Positions 1 through 6,461 of a stretch of 9,157 bases of DNA are shown piece by piece. Origin of the DNA: JAYSFC01 sp041913505 (GTDB lineage: Bacteria; Pseudomonadota; Gammaproteobacteria; Burkholderiales; Burkholderiaceae_C); NCBI GenBank assembly GCA_041913505.1, contig JAYSFC010000137.1, positions 1 to 9,157 on the forward strand. Reading direction: 5' to 3'. The notes under the pieces were generated by a model. The model made no database searches, had not been told where the DNA came from, and was given only the letters and a program-made list of their open reading frames with translations. Both the position numbers and the translations under genes were made by a program. Positions within the stretch are counted from its first letter, which is position 1. Every line of letters starts with the position of its first letter.

Positions 1-334
1 CCCTGCAACGCGCACATTTCAAGCTCTTCGGATTTTCATCAACGCCGAGCTTGAGGAGCTGCAACAGGCGCTAGAGGCCAGCTTGCGCGTGCTGCGGCCC
101 GGCGGGCGGCTCGTGGTGATCAGCTTCCATTCGCTTGAGGATCGCATCGTCAAGCAGTTCATTGCCCAGCATTCCAAGGAGGTCTACGACCGCCGTGCGC
201 CATTCGCGCCACCGCAGCCCATGCGCTTCAAGGCGCTCGAACGCATCAAGCCTGGCGCAGCCGAGGTGGCGGCCAACCCGCGCGCGCGCAGCGCCGTGAT
301 GCGTGTGGCAGAGCGCACGGAGGTGCCAGCATGA
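1..334 (+). CDS. rsmH: 16S rRNA (cytosine(1402)-N(4))-methyltransferase RsmH, C-terminal part (5' end outside window)
   Basis: RsmH (MraW) methylates N4 of C1402 in the 16S rRNA decoding centre, using S-adenosylmethionine. Only the last 110 codons are present. The first full codon is at base 2 and the TGA stop is at 332-334. The visible protein opens with the family motif PATRTFQALRIFIN. Then comes an acidic helix, the LRPGGRLVVISFHSLEDR strand and loop (FHSLEDR at visible residues 42-48), and the usual basic Pro/Arg-rich tail ending in NPRARSAVMRVAER. The family is normally about 300 residues, so roughly the first two thirds, including most of the SAM site, lies to the left. The frame is open to the left edge with no stop. 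The stop overlaps the ftsL start as ATGA, the standard order at the head of a dcw cluster. The frame and tail look intact. Confidence 0.95.
   Translation, partial: PATRTFQALRIFINAELEELQQALEASLRVLRPGGRLVVISFHSLEDRIVKQFIAQHSKEVYDRRAPFAPPQPMRFKALERIKPGAAEVAANPRARSAVMRVAERTEVPA
319..324 (+). promoter_or_regulatory. Ribosome binding site of ftsL
   Basis: GGAGGT lies inside the end of rsmH, 6 nt before the ftsL ATG at 331. It is a near-perfect Shine-Dalgarno match and supports this start and ATGA-type reinitiation. Confidence 0.8.
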
Positions 335-627
335 TCCGGTTGAACCTCGTGCTGCTGCTGGCCGTGCTCGCAAGCGCGCTCTACCTCGTGCACACGCAGT
401 ACGAGTCGCGCCGCCTGTTCACCGAGCTTGACCGCGCCGTGGCCGAGTCGCGCCGGCTCGAAACCGAGCACCAGCGCCTGCAGGTCGAAAAGCGCGCCCA
501 GGCCACGCCGCTGCGCGTGGAAAAGCTCGCGCGCGACCGTTTGCAGATGCGCACGGCCACGCCCGCCATCACGCAGTACGTGACCGATGGCGTTGCGCCC
601 ACCGCAGCCGCGGGAGGTGCGCAATGA
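331..627 (+). CDS. ftsL: Cell division protein FtsL
   Basis: This 98-residue bitopic inner-membrane protein is a subunit of the FtsQLB complex, which recruits and activates the FtsWI septal peptidoglycan synthase. One transmembrane helix spans about residues 4-21 (LNLVLLLAVLASALYLVH). It is followed by a charged, heptad-like coiled coil at about 25-60 (ESRRLFTELDRAVAESRRLE) and the conserved region near 65-80 with KLARDRLQM. FtsL diverges fast, so the call rests on this architecture plus position between rsmH and ftsI, which is diagnostic. The ATG at 331 has a strong ribosome binding site and overlaps the rsmH stop by 4 nt; the TGA overlaps the ftsI ATG by 4 nt. The cytoplasmic tail is only about three residues, against roughly 35 in E. 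coli FtsL. No other protein family fits. Confidence 0.93.
   Translation: MIRLNLVLLLAVLASALYLVHTQYESRRLFTELDRAVAESRRLETEHQRLQVEKRAQATPLRVEKLARDRLQMRTATPAITQYVTDGVAPTAAAGGAQ
613..618 (+). promoter_or_regulatory. Ribosome binding site of ftsI
   Basis: GGAGGT (within GGGAGGT) sits inside the end of ftsL, 5 nt before the ATG at 624. It fixes the ftsI start in preference to downstream codons. Confidence 0.8.
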
Positions 628-2369
628 GCCGCAGCGTGGTCTACACCGCCAGCCCCCTGCTGGCGAGCAAGACGCCCGTGTGGCGCAGCAAGTTCATCGT
701 GGCCGCGATCGCGCTGGGCTTTGTGGGCCTGGGTGCGCGCGCGGCCTACGTGCAGGTGTTCGGCAACGCGTTCTTCCAGCGCCAGGGCGAGGTGCGCTTC
801 GCGCGCACGCTGGAGCTGCCGGCCAACCGCGGGCGCATCCTTGACCGCAACGGGCTCATCCTCGCCTCCAGCGTACCTGCCGCGAGCATCTGGGCCATCC
901 CCGAGGACGTGGAGCAGGACAAGCCCGAGGTGCAGGCCAAGCTCAAGGAGCTCGCGCGCCTCATGGACATGCCGCTGCCGGCGCTCGAGGCCAAGCTGGC
1001 CGACGAGGACAAGACCTTCGTGTGGATCAAGCGCCAGCTCGACTGGGAGGTGGGTCAGCAGATCGCCAAGCTGGATATCAAGGGCATCTACCAGCGCAAG
1101 GAATACAAGCGCCAGTATCCCGAGGGCGAGGCCGCGGCGCACGTGGTGGGCTTCACCAACGTGGAAGACCACGGGCAGGAGGGCATGGAGCTGGCGTTCG
1201 ACAAGGACCTGGCCGGCAAGCCCGGCTCGCGCCGCGTGATCAAGGACCGCCTGGGGCGCGTCGTCGAGGGCGTGGGCACCGACGTGCCGCCCGTGGATGG
1301 CAAGGACATGCAGCTGTCCATCGACTCGAAGGTGCAGTTCTTCGCCTACCAGAAGCTGCGCGACCAGGTCGTTGCCAACAAGGCCAAGGCCGGCAGCGTG
1401 GTGGTGCTCGACGCGCACACGGGTGAAGTGCTGGCGCTGGCCAACTACCCCAGCTACAACCTCAACAGCCGGGTGAACCTTTCGGGCGAGCAGCTGCGCA
1501 ACCGCGCCATCACCGATACTTTCGAGCCGGGCTCCACCATGAAGCCCATCACCATCGGCACGGCGCTGGAGCTGGGCCGCGTGCGCAACGACACGGTGAT
1601 CGACACCTCGCCCGGCAAGTACGCCATGGGTGGCTTCACCATTTCGGACACGCACAACTACGGCGCGCTCACGGTGGACGGCGTGATCCAGAAGTCCAGC
1701 AACATCGGCGCGCTCAAGGTCGCGCAGCGCATGGCGCCACAGGAGATGTGGAACGTGCACACCGCGCTGGGCTACGGGCAGAAGCCCCAGATCGCCTTCC
1801 CCGGCGCAGCCAGCGGGCGCCTGCGGCCCTGGAAGAGCTGGAAGCCCATCGAGCAGGCCACCATCGCTTACGGCTACGGCCTGTCGGCGTCGCTGTTCCA
1901 GATGGCGCGTTCCTATACCGTCTTCTCGAACGATGGCATGGTCATACCGGCCACCATGCTCAAGACCAGCACCCCTCCCGTGGGCACGCAGGTCTTCTCG
2001 CCCAAGACGGCCGAGCTGGTGCGCCACATGCTGTGGCTGGCCGCGGGCCCCGGTGGCACGGGCCAGAAGGCGCAGACCGTGGGCTACTCGGTGGGCGGCA
2101 AGTCGGGCACGGCGCGCAAGCAGGCGGGCAAGGGCTACGCGGCGGGCAAGTACCGCGCCTGGTTCACGGGCATGGCGCCCATCGACAAGCCGCGCATCAT
2201 CGTGGCGGTGATGATCGACGAGCCCTCGGCCGGCAGCTACTACGGCGGCACCGTGGCAGGCCCTGTGTTCAGCGAGGTGGTGCAGCAGACGCTGCGCCTC
2301 ATGGGCGTGCAGCCCGACATGGCGGTCAAGCCGCAAATCGTGGCCAATGCCGTGGAGGAGCCGCTGTGA
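624..2369 (+). CDS. ftsI: Peptidoglycan D,D-transpeptidase FtsI (penicillin-binding protein 3)
   Basis: This class B penicillin-binding protein of 581 residues (E. coli FtsI has 588) forms the 4-3 peptide cross-links of septal peptidoglycan together with FtsW. A short cytoplasmic tail is followed by one transmembrane anchor at about residues 24-43. The pedestal domain carries the class B motif RGRILDRNG at 69-77. The transpeptidase domain has all three active-site motifs: S304-T-M-K307 with the acylated serine, S358-S-N360, and K493-S-G-T496. The spacing matches E. coli (S307, S359-N361, K494). The KTG motif reads KSG here, a common variant. The ATG at 624 overlaps the ftsL stop by 4 nt and has a good ribosome binding site. 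The TGA at 2367-2369 overlaps the murE GTG start. It is intact. The alternative, the elongation enzyme PBP2/MrdA, is excluded by the dcw context. It would be a beta-lactam target. Confidence 0.97.
   Translation: MSRSVVYTASPLLASKTPVWRSKFIVAAIALGFVGLGARAAYVQVFGNAFFQRQGEVRFARTLELPANRGRILDRNGLILASSVPAASIWAIPEDVEQDKPEVQAKLKELARLMDMPLPALEAKLADEDKTFVWIKRQLDWEVGQQIAKLDIKGIYQRKEYKRQYPEGEAAAHVVGFTNVEDHGQEGMELAFDKDLAGKPGSRRVIKDRLGRVVEGVGTDVPPVDGKDMQLSIDSKVQFFAYQKLRDQVVANKAKAGSVVVLDAHTGEVLALANYPSYNLNSRVNLSGEQLRNRAITDTFEPGSTMKPITIGTALELGRVRNDTVIDTSPGKYAMGGFTISDTHNYGALTVDGVIQKSSNIGALKVAQRMAPQEMWNVHTALGYGQKPQIAFPGAASGRLRPWKSWKPIEQATIAYGYGLSASLFQMARSYTVFSNDGMVIPATMLKTSTPPVGTQVFSPKTAELVRHMLWLAAGPGGTGQKAQTVGYSVGGKSGTARKQAGKGYAAGKYRAWFTGMAPIDKPRIIVAVMIDEPSAGSYYGGTVAGPVFSEVVQQTLRLMGVQPDMAVKPQIVANAVEEPL
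2354..2360 (+). promoter_or_regulatory. Ribosome binding site supporting the GTG start of murE
   Basis: GGAGGAG lies in the last codons of ftsI, 5 nt before the GTG at 2366. It decides for GTG 2366 over the in-frame TTG at 2375, which would sit 14 nt away. Confidence 0.75.
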
Positions 2370-3883
2370 TCGCATTGCTGTCCACCGTCCATGACGCCGT
2401 CGCCTTCCTGCGCACCCGCGTCACGGGTACGCTGCAGACCGACAGCCGGCTCATCCAGCCGGGCGATGGCTTCATCGCCTGGCCCGGCGCTGCCACCGAC
2501 GGGCGCGCCCATGTGGGCGACGCCATGGCGCGTGGCGCCGTGGCCTGCCTGGTGGAGCATGCGGGCGCCGAAGCCTTCGGTTTCTCGGGCGAACACGTTG
2601 CTGCCCTGCATGGGCTCAAGGCAGCCACGGGGTTGATTGCGGCCGAATGGTTCGGCCACCCGACCCAGCACCTCGGGGTGCTGGCCGTCACGGGCACCAA
2701 CGGCAAGACCAGCACCGCCTGGTGGTTGGCCGGTGCCTTGTCGATGCTATCGAATCAAGAGCTGCATGGGCATGGTGGATGCGCACTGGTGGGCACTTTG
2801 GGCATGGGTGTGCCGCCCACGCTCGAATCCACGGGCATGACCACGCCCGACCCTGTGCGGCTGCAACGCGCGTTCCGTGCATTCGCCGACCAAGGCATCG
2901 GGCACTGCGCCATCGAGGCTTCGTCCATTGGCCTGTCCGAACACCGGCTCGCGGGCACACGCATCCGCGTGGCGCTGTTCACCAACTTTACGCAGGACCA
3001 CCTCGACTACCACGGCAGCATGGCCGCTTACTGGCAGGCCAAGACCGTGCTCTTCGATTGGCCGGGGCTGCAGGCCGCAGTGGTCAATATCGACGATCCG
3101 CGTGGCGCGGAGCTCCACGACACGCTGGCGGGCGGGGCGCTCGACCTCTGGAGCGTGTCGCTGCGCGGTCCCGCGCGCCTGCAGGCGCAGGGCATCGTCT
3201 TCGGCGATGGGGGGCTGCGGTTCACGGTGGTCGAAGGCGCGCACCACGAGGTGCTGCAGACCCGCGTGATCGGCCAGTACAACGTGTCCAACCTGCTGGG
3301 CGTGGTGGCGGCCCTGCGCGCGCTGGGTGTCTCGCTCGCCCAGGCCGTGCAGGCCTGCGCGCGGCTCGCGCCCGTGCCGGGGCGCATGGAACAGATCGCC
3401 GAGCCGGGCCAGCCCCTGGTGGCCGTGGACTACGCCCACACGCCCGATGCGCTCGAGCAGGCGCTGGCGGCGTTGCGCCCCGTGGCCCAGGAGCGTGGCG
3501 GCCGGCTGTGGTGCGTTTTCGGTTGCGGCGGCAACCGCGATGCCGCCAAGCGCCCGCTGATGGGCGCCGTGGCCCAGCACCGTGCGGACGAGGTACTTGT
3601 TACCAGCGACAACCCGCGCGGCGAGGCGCCCGCGGCCATCATCCACCAAATTCTGCTGGGCACGGTGGCGGGCACGAGCGTGCGCGCCGAGCCCGACCGC
3701 GCGGCCGCCATCGCGCAGGCGATCGCCGAGGCGGCTGCGGCCGATGTGGTGCTGATCGCAGGCAAGGGACACGAGGACTACCAGGAGACCGCCGGCGTGC
3801 GCCTGCCGTTCTCCGACATGGCCCGGGCGCGGCTGGCGCTGGCGGCCCGGCGCAGCGCCGGGACAGAAGGGGCGCCGGCATGA
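2366..3883 (+). CDS. murE: UDP-N-acetylmuramoyl-L-alanyl-D-glutamate--2,6-diaminopimelate ligase MurE
   Basis: This cytoplasmic ATP-dependent ligase of 505 residues adds the third amino acid to UDP-MurNAc-L-Ala-D-Glu. The N-terminal UDP-binding domain (about 1-100) contains TDSRLIQPGDGFIAWPG. The central ATPase domain has the P-loop TGTNGKTS (109-116, Lys114), TTPDP, the EASSIGLSEHRL segment, and DHLDYHGSM followed by Lys226, which matches the carbamylated lysine. The C-terminal domain has CFGCGGNRDAAKRPLMG, D415-N-P-R418 and GKGHEDYQ. DNPR is the specificity motif for meso-diaminopimelate; lysine-adding enzymes differ there, so a DAP-type wall is inferred. The start is GTG, overlapping the ftsI stop as GTGA, with a strong ribosome binding site. 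Between the P-loop helix and GTLG there are about seven more residues than in E. coli, encoded by an unusual lower-GC stretch (see the repeat entry at 2744-2792). Two DNA blocks are nearly identical to murD. Confidence 0.97.
   Translation: MIALLSTVHDAVAFLRTRVTGTLQTDSRLIQPGDGFIAWPGAATDGRAHVGDAMARGAVACLVEHAGAEAFGFSGEHVAALHGLKAATGLIAAEWFGHPTQHLGVLAVTGTNGKTSTAWWLAGALSMLSNQELHGHGGCALVGTLGMGVPPTLESTGMTTPDPVRLQRAFRAFADQGIGHCAIEASSIGLSEHRLAGTRIRVALFTNFTQDHLDYHGSMAAYWQAKTVLFDWPGLQAAVVNIDDPRGAELHDTLAGGALDLWSVSLRGPARLQAQGIVFGDGGLRFTVVEGAHHEVLQTRVIGQYNVSNLLGVVAALRALGVSLAQAVQACARLAPVPGRMEQIAEPGQPLVAVDYAHTPDALEQALAALRPVAQERGGRLWCVFGCGGNRDAAKRPLMGAVAQHRADEVLVTSDNPRGEAPAAIIHQILLGTVAGTSVRAEPDRAAAIAQAIAEAAAADVVLIAGKGHEDYQETAGVRLPFSDMARARLALAARRSAGTEGAPA
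2744..2792 (+). repeat. Candidate degenerate small dispersed repeat lying in frame inside murE
   Basis: Bases 2744-2766, starting TGCTATCGAATCAAGAGCTG, are clearly less GC-rich than the surrounding gene. They are followed by an inverted repeat, TGGGCAT (2767-2773) and ATGCGCA (2779-2785), around a 5-nt loop with one mismatch in the stem. From memory, Comamonadaceae genomes carry many copies of a short element of the form GCTAT-A/T-rich-AGAGCTGC followed by a hairpin of the AGCGCTT/AAGCGCT type, and this stretch lines up with that layout. It encodes about residues 127-142 of MurE (MLSNQELHGHGG and flanks), where the protein is about seven residues longer than E. coli MurE. The frame is kept. 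The assignment to a known repeat family is recollection plus inference. What is directly visible is the composition shift, the hairpin and the extra residues. Confidence 0.4.
3865..3872 (+). promoter_or_regulatory. Ribosome binding site of murF
   Basis: AGAAGGGG lies in the end of murE, 7 nt before the ATG at 3880. It is a moderate match. It serves either the ATG at 3880 or the adjacent in-frame ATG at 3883. Confidence 0.6.
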
Positions 3884-5292
3884 TGACCCTGCAACAGGCG
3901 TTCGCGCTGATTCACCTGCGCATTCCACAGGCCCGTCTGGTGGGCGACGGCGGCACGCCGCTGGCGCGCGTGCACACCGACACGCGCACGCTGCAGGCGG
4001 GCGACCTGTTCCTGGCCCTGCGGGGCGAGCGCTTCGATGCGCACGACTTTCTGCCGCAGGCCCGTGCGGCGGGCGCCGCCGCGGCGGTGGCCCAGCACGG
4101 GCTCGAAGCCGCGGGACTGCCTGGCATCGAGGTGCCGGACAGCCTGGCGGCGCTGGGGGCGCTGGCCCAGGGCTGGCGGGCGCAGTTTGCGCTGCCGCTT
4201 ATCGCGGTCACGGGCAGCAACGGCAAGACCACCGTCACGCAGATGATCGCCTGCATCCTCGCGGCGCAGGCGGGCGCGGCGGCCTTTGCCACGCGCGGCA
4301 ACCTCAACAATGCCATTGGCGTGCCGCAGACCTTGCTGCGCCTCACGGCACAGCACCGCGTGGGCGTGGTCGAGCTCGGCATGAACCACCCCGGCGAGAT
4401 CGCCTACCTGGCCGGTATCGTGCGGCCCACGGTGGCGCTGGTGAACAACGCGCAGCGCGAGCACCTGGAGTTCATGCACACGGTGCAGGCCGTGGCTGAG
4501 GAAAACGGCTCGGTGCTGGCCGCTCTGCCCCAGGACGGCGTGGCCGTTTTTCCGCACGACGACGCCTACAGCGCGCTGTGGCGGGGCCTGGCCGCCGGGC
4601 GCCGCTGCATCACGTTTGGCGGCGCAGGCGCTGACGTGCGCTGCACCGACGCCCACTGGAGCGGCGGCGCGTGGCAAGCCACCCTGGAAACGCCGCAGGG
4701 CCCGGTGCGCACCACGCTGCACATCGCGGGCCGCCACAACGTGACCAATGCGCTCGCCGCCACGGCCTGCGCGCTGGCTGCGGGTGTATCGCCCGATGCG
4801 GTGGCGCAGGGGCTGGCCGCCTTTGCCCCCGTCAAAGGCCGTTCGCGCGCGTTCAGCGTGTCGCTGGGCGGGCGTGTGGTCACGGTGGTGGACGACAGCT
4901 ATAACGCCAACCCCGACTCCATGCGCGCGGCCATCGATGTGCTGGCCGAGCTGCCCGCGCCCCAGCTGCTGGTGCTGGGTGATATGGGCGAGGTGGGCGA
5001 CCAGGGCCCGCAGTTCCATGCCGAGGCGGGGCTCCACGCGCGCGAGCGCGGCATTCCCCGGCTGTTCGCGCTGGGCGCGCAAAGCACACACGCCGCGCAG
5101 GCCTACGGGCCCGCCGCACGGCATTTCGAAGACATGGCATCGCTGCTGGCAGCGGTGCGCACGGCCCTGCCCGAGGTGGGCAGCGTGCTGGTGAAGGGAT
5201 CGCGGTTCATGAAGATGGAACAGGTGGTGCAGGCCATGGAGGCCGGCGCCCAACTCAGCCACAACCCCACCGGGGAGGGCGCATGCTCCTGA
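3880..5292 (+). CDS. murF: UDP-N-acetylmuramoyl-tripeptide--D-alanyl-D-alanine ligase MurF
   Basis: This cytoplasmic ATP-dependent ligase of 470 residues adds the D-Ala-D-Ala dipeptide and so completes UDP-MurNAc-pentapeptide. The N-terminal domain shows the MurF pattern HTDTRTLQAGDLFLALRGERFDAHDF (residues about 33-58, given as one motif region). The ATPase domain has the P-loop TGSNGKTT (111-118, Lys116), TRGNLNNAIGVP, and the MurF signature E165-LGMNHPGEI. The C-terminal domain has GRHNVTNALAA, D338-DSYNANPDSM and LVLGDMGEVG. These motifs separate MurF from MurC, MurD and MurE. The start overlaps the murE stop as ATGA; two ATG codons in tandem (3880 and 3883) differ by one Met. The TGA at 5290-5292 overlaps mraY. 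Length is close to the usual 450-470. Nothing is missing or truncated. Confidence 0.96.
   Translation: MMTLQQAFALIHLRIPQARLVGDGGTPLARVHTDTRTLQAGDLFLALRGERFDAHDFLPQARAAGAAAAVAQHGLEAAGLPGIEVPDSLAALGALAQGWRAQFALPLIAVTGSNGKTTVTQMIACILAAQAGAAAFATRGNLNNAIGVPQTLLRLTAQHRVGVVELGMNHPGEIAYLAGIVRPTVALVNNAQREHLEFMHTVQAVAEENGSVLAALPQDGVAVFPHDDAYSALWRGLAAGRRCITFGGAGADVRCTDAHWSGGAWQATLETPQGPVRTTLHIAGRHNVTNALAATACALAAGVSPDAVAQGLAAFAPVKGRSRAFSVSLGGRVVTVVDDSYNANPDSMRAAIDVLAELPAPQLLVLGDMGEVGDQGPQFHAEAGLHARERGIPRLFALGAQSTHAAQAYGPAARHFEDMASLLAAVRTALPEVGSVLVKGSRFMKMEQVVQAMEAGAQLSHNPTGEGACS
5272..5279 (+). promoter_or_regulatory. Ribosome binding site of mraY, compatible with two start codons
   Basis: GGGGAGGG ends 3 nt before the ATG at 5283 and 12 nt before the in-frame ATG at 5292. 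Counting from GGGGAG, the spacing to 5283 is 5 nt, which favours that start. The tract is strong, but its position does not settle the question alone. Confidence 0.65.
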
Positions 5293-6461
5293 TGCTGTCG
5301 CAATGGCTGCAAGGTCTTTCGCCCGAGTTCGGCTTCTTCCGCGTGTTCCAGTACCTCACGTTCCGTGCGGTGATGGCGGCCATGACGGCGCTGCTCATCG
5401 GGCTCTATGCGGGCCCCAAGGTCATCCGCGTGCTCTCCGCGCTCAAGATCGGCCAGCCGATCCGGGGCTACGCCATGCAGAGCCACCTGTCCAAGAGCGG
5501 CACGCCCACCATGGGCGGCGTGCTGATCCTGGGCGCGATCACGATTTCCACGCTGCTGTGGTTCGACCTGTCCAACCGCTTCGTGTGGATCGTGCTGGCC
5601 GTCACGCTGGGGTTTGGCGCCATCGGCTGGGTGGACGACTGGCGCAAGGTGGTCAACAAGGACCCCGAGGGCATGCGTTCGCGTGAGAAGTATTTCTGGC
5701 AGTCGGTGATCGGCCTCATCGCGGCGCTGTACCTCGTGTTCAGCATCTCCGAGAACTCCAACGCGCGTGTGTTCGAGCTGTTCATCACCTGGGTGCAGTC
5801 GGGCTTCTCGCTCGACCTGCCGCCCAAGGCGGGCCTGCTCGTGCCCTTCTTCAAGGAAGTGAGCTACCCACTGGGCGTGCTGGGTTTCGTGATCCTGACC
5901 TACCTCGTGATCGTGGGCTCGAGCAATGCCGTGAACCTGACCGACGGGCTGGACGGCCTCGCGATCATGCCCGTGATCATGGTGGGCGCATCCCTGGGCA
6001 TCTTTGCCTACGTGACGGGCAATGCGGGCTACGCCAAATACCTGCTGTTTCCCCACATTGCCGGTTCGGGCGAGCTGCTGATCTTCTGCGCGGCCATGGC
6101 AGGGTCGGGTCTCGCGTTCCTCTGGTTCAACACGCACCCGGCCCAGGTGTTCATGGGCGACGTGGGCGCGCTCGCGCTCGGCGCGGCCCTGGGCACGATC
6201 GCGGTCATCGTGCGCCAGGAAATCGTGCTCGCCATCATGGGCGGCATCTTCGTGGTCGAGGCGCTGTCGGTGATGCTGCAGGTGACCTGGTTCAAGTACA
6301 CCAAGCGCAGGTACGGCGAAGGCCGGCGCCTGCTCAAGATGGCGCCGCTGCACCACCATTTCGAAAAGAGCGGCTGGAAGGAGACGCAGGTGGTCGTGCG
6401 CTTCTGGATCATCACCATGCTGCTGTGCCTCATCGGCCTCACCACCTTGAAGCTGCGATGA
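5283..6461 (+). CDS. mraY: Phospho-N-acetylmuramoyl-pentapeptide-transferase MraY
   Basis: This polytopic inner-membrane enzyme of 392 residues transfers phospho-MurNAc-pentapeptide from UDP to undecaprenyl phosphate, giving lipid I. It depends on Mg2+ and is the target of nucleoside antibiotics such as tunicamycin and muraymycin. About ten hydrophobic segments are visible. The active-site motifs are all present: D118-D119 in GWVDDWRKV, N218-LTDGLDGLA with Asp221 and Asp224, Asp293 in FMGDVGALALG, and H357-H-H-F-E. GTPTMGG near the N-terminal side is also typical. It is about 30 residues longer than E. coli MraY (360). The extra residues lie mainly in the loop around VFELFITWVQSGFSLDLPPKAG, which I recall as normal for betaproteobacteria. 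The start at 5283 overlaps murF by 10 nt; an ATG at 5292 would give a 1-nt overlap (TGATG). The stop overlaps murD as ATGA. Confidence 0.97.
   Translation: MLLMLSQWLQGLSPEFGFFRVFQYLTFRAVMAAMTALLIGLYAGPKVIRVLSALKIGQPIRGYAMQSHLSKSGTPTMGGVLILGAITISTLLWFDLSNRFVWIVLAVTLGFGAIGWVDDWRKVVNKDPEGMRSREKYFWQSVIGLIAALYLVFSISENSNARVFELFITWVQSGFSLDLPPKAGLLVPFFKEVSYPLGVLGFVILTYLVIVGSSNAVNLTDGLDGLAIMPVIMVGASLGIFAYVTGNAGYAKYLLFPHIAGSGELLIFCAAMAGSGLAFLWFNTHPAQVFMGDVGALALGAALGTIAVIVRQEIVLAIMGGIFVVEALSVMLQVTWFKYTKRRYGEGRRLLKMAPLHHHFEKSGWKETQVVVRFWIITMLLCLIGLTTLKLR

Noticed and set aside
1748..2365. The murE frame is open back into ftsI, as if MurE had about 206 extra residues
   Set aside because: The upstream part is out of frame with the essential ftsI transpeptidase domain and has no MurE-like sequence. 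GTG 2366 has the binding site and a normal MurE length follows.
381..2375. A 664-codon open frame on the minus strand opposite ftsL and ftsI
   Set aside because: It is very rich in His, Arg, Ala and Leu with no recognisable domain, and mirrors the codon bias of the real genes in GC-rich DNA. ftsI on the plus strand has all its motifs.
2647..3879. Open reading upstream of murF in its own frame through much of murE, which could suggest a much longer MurF
   Set aside because: The translated upstream part is Arg/Pro/Gly-rich nonsense. MurF starts normally at 3880 with MMTLQQ, an ATGA overlap and a ribosome binding site.
6425..6457. An in-frame start for murD 11 codons further upstream inside mraY
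   Set aside because: It would overlap mraY by more than 30 nt without a better ribosome binding site, while ATG 6458 gives the ATGA junction used elsewhere in the cluster.
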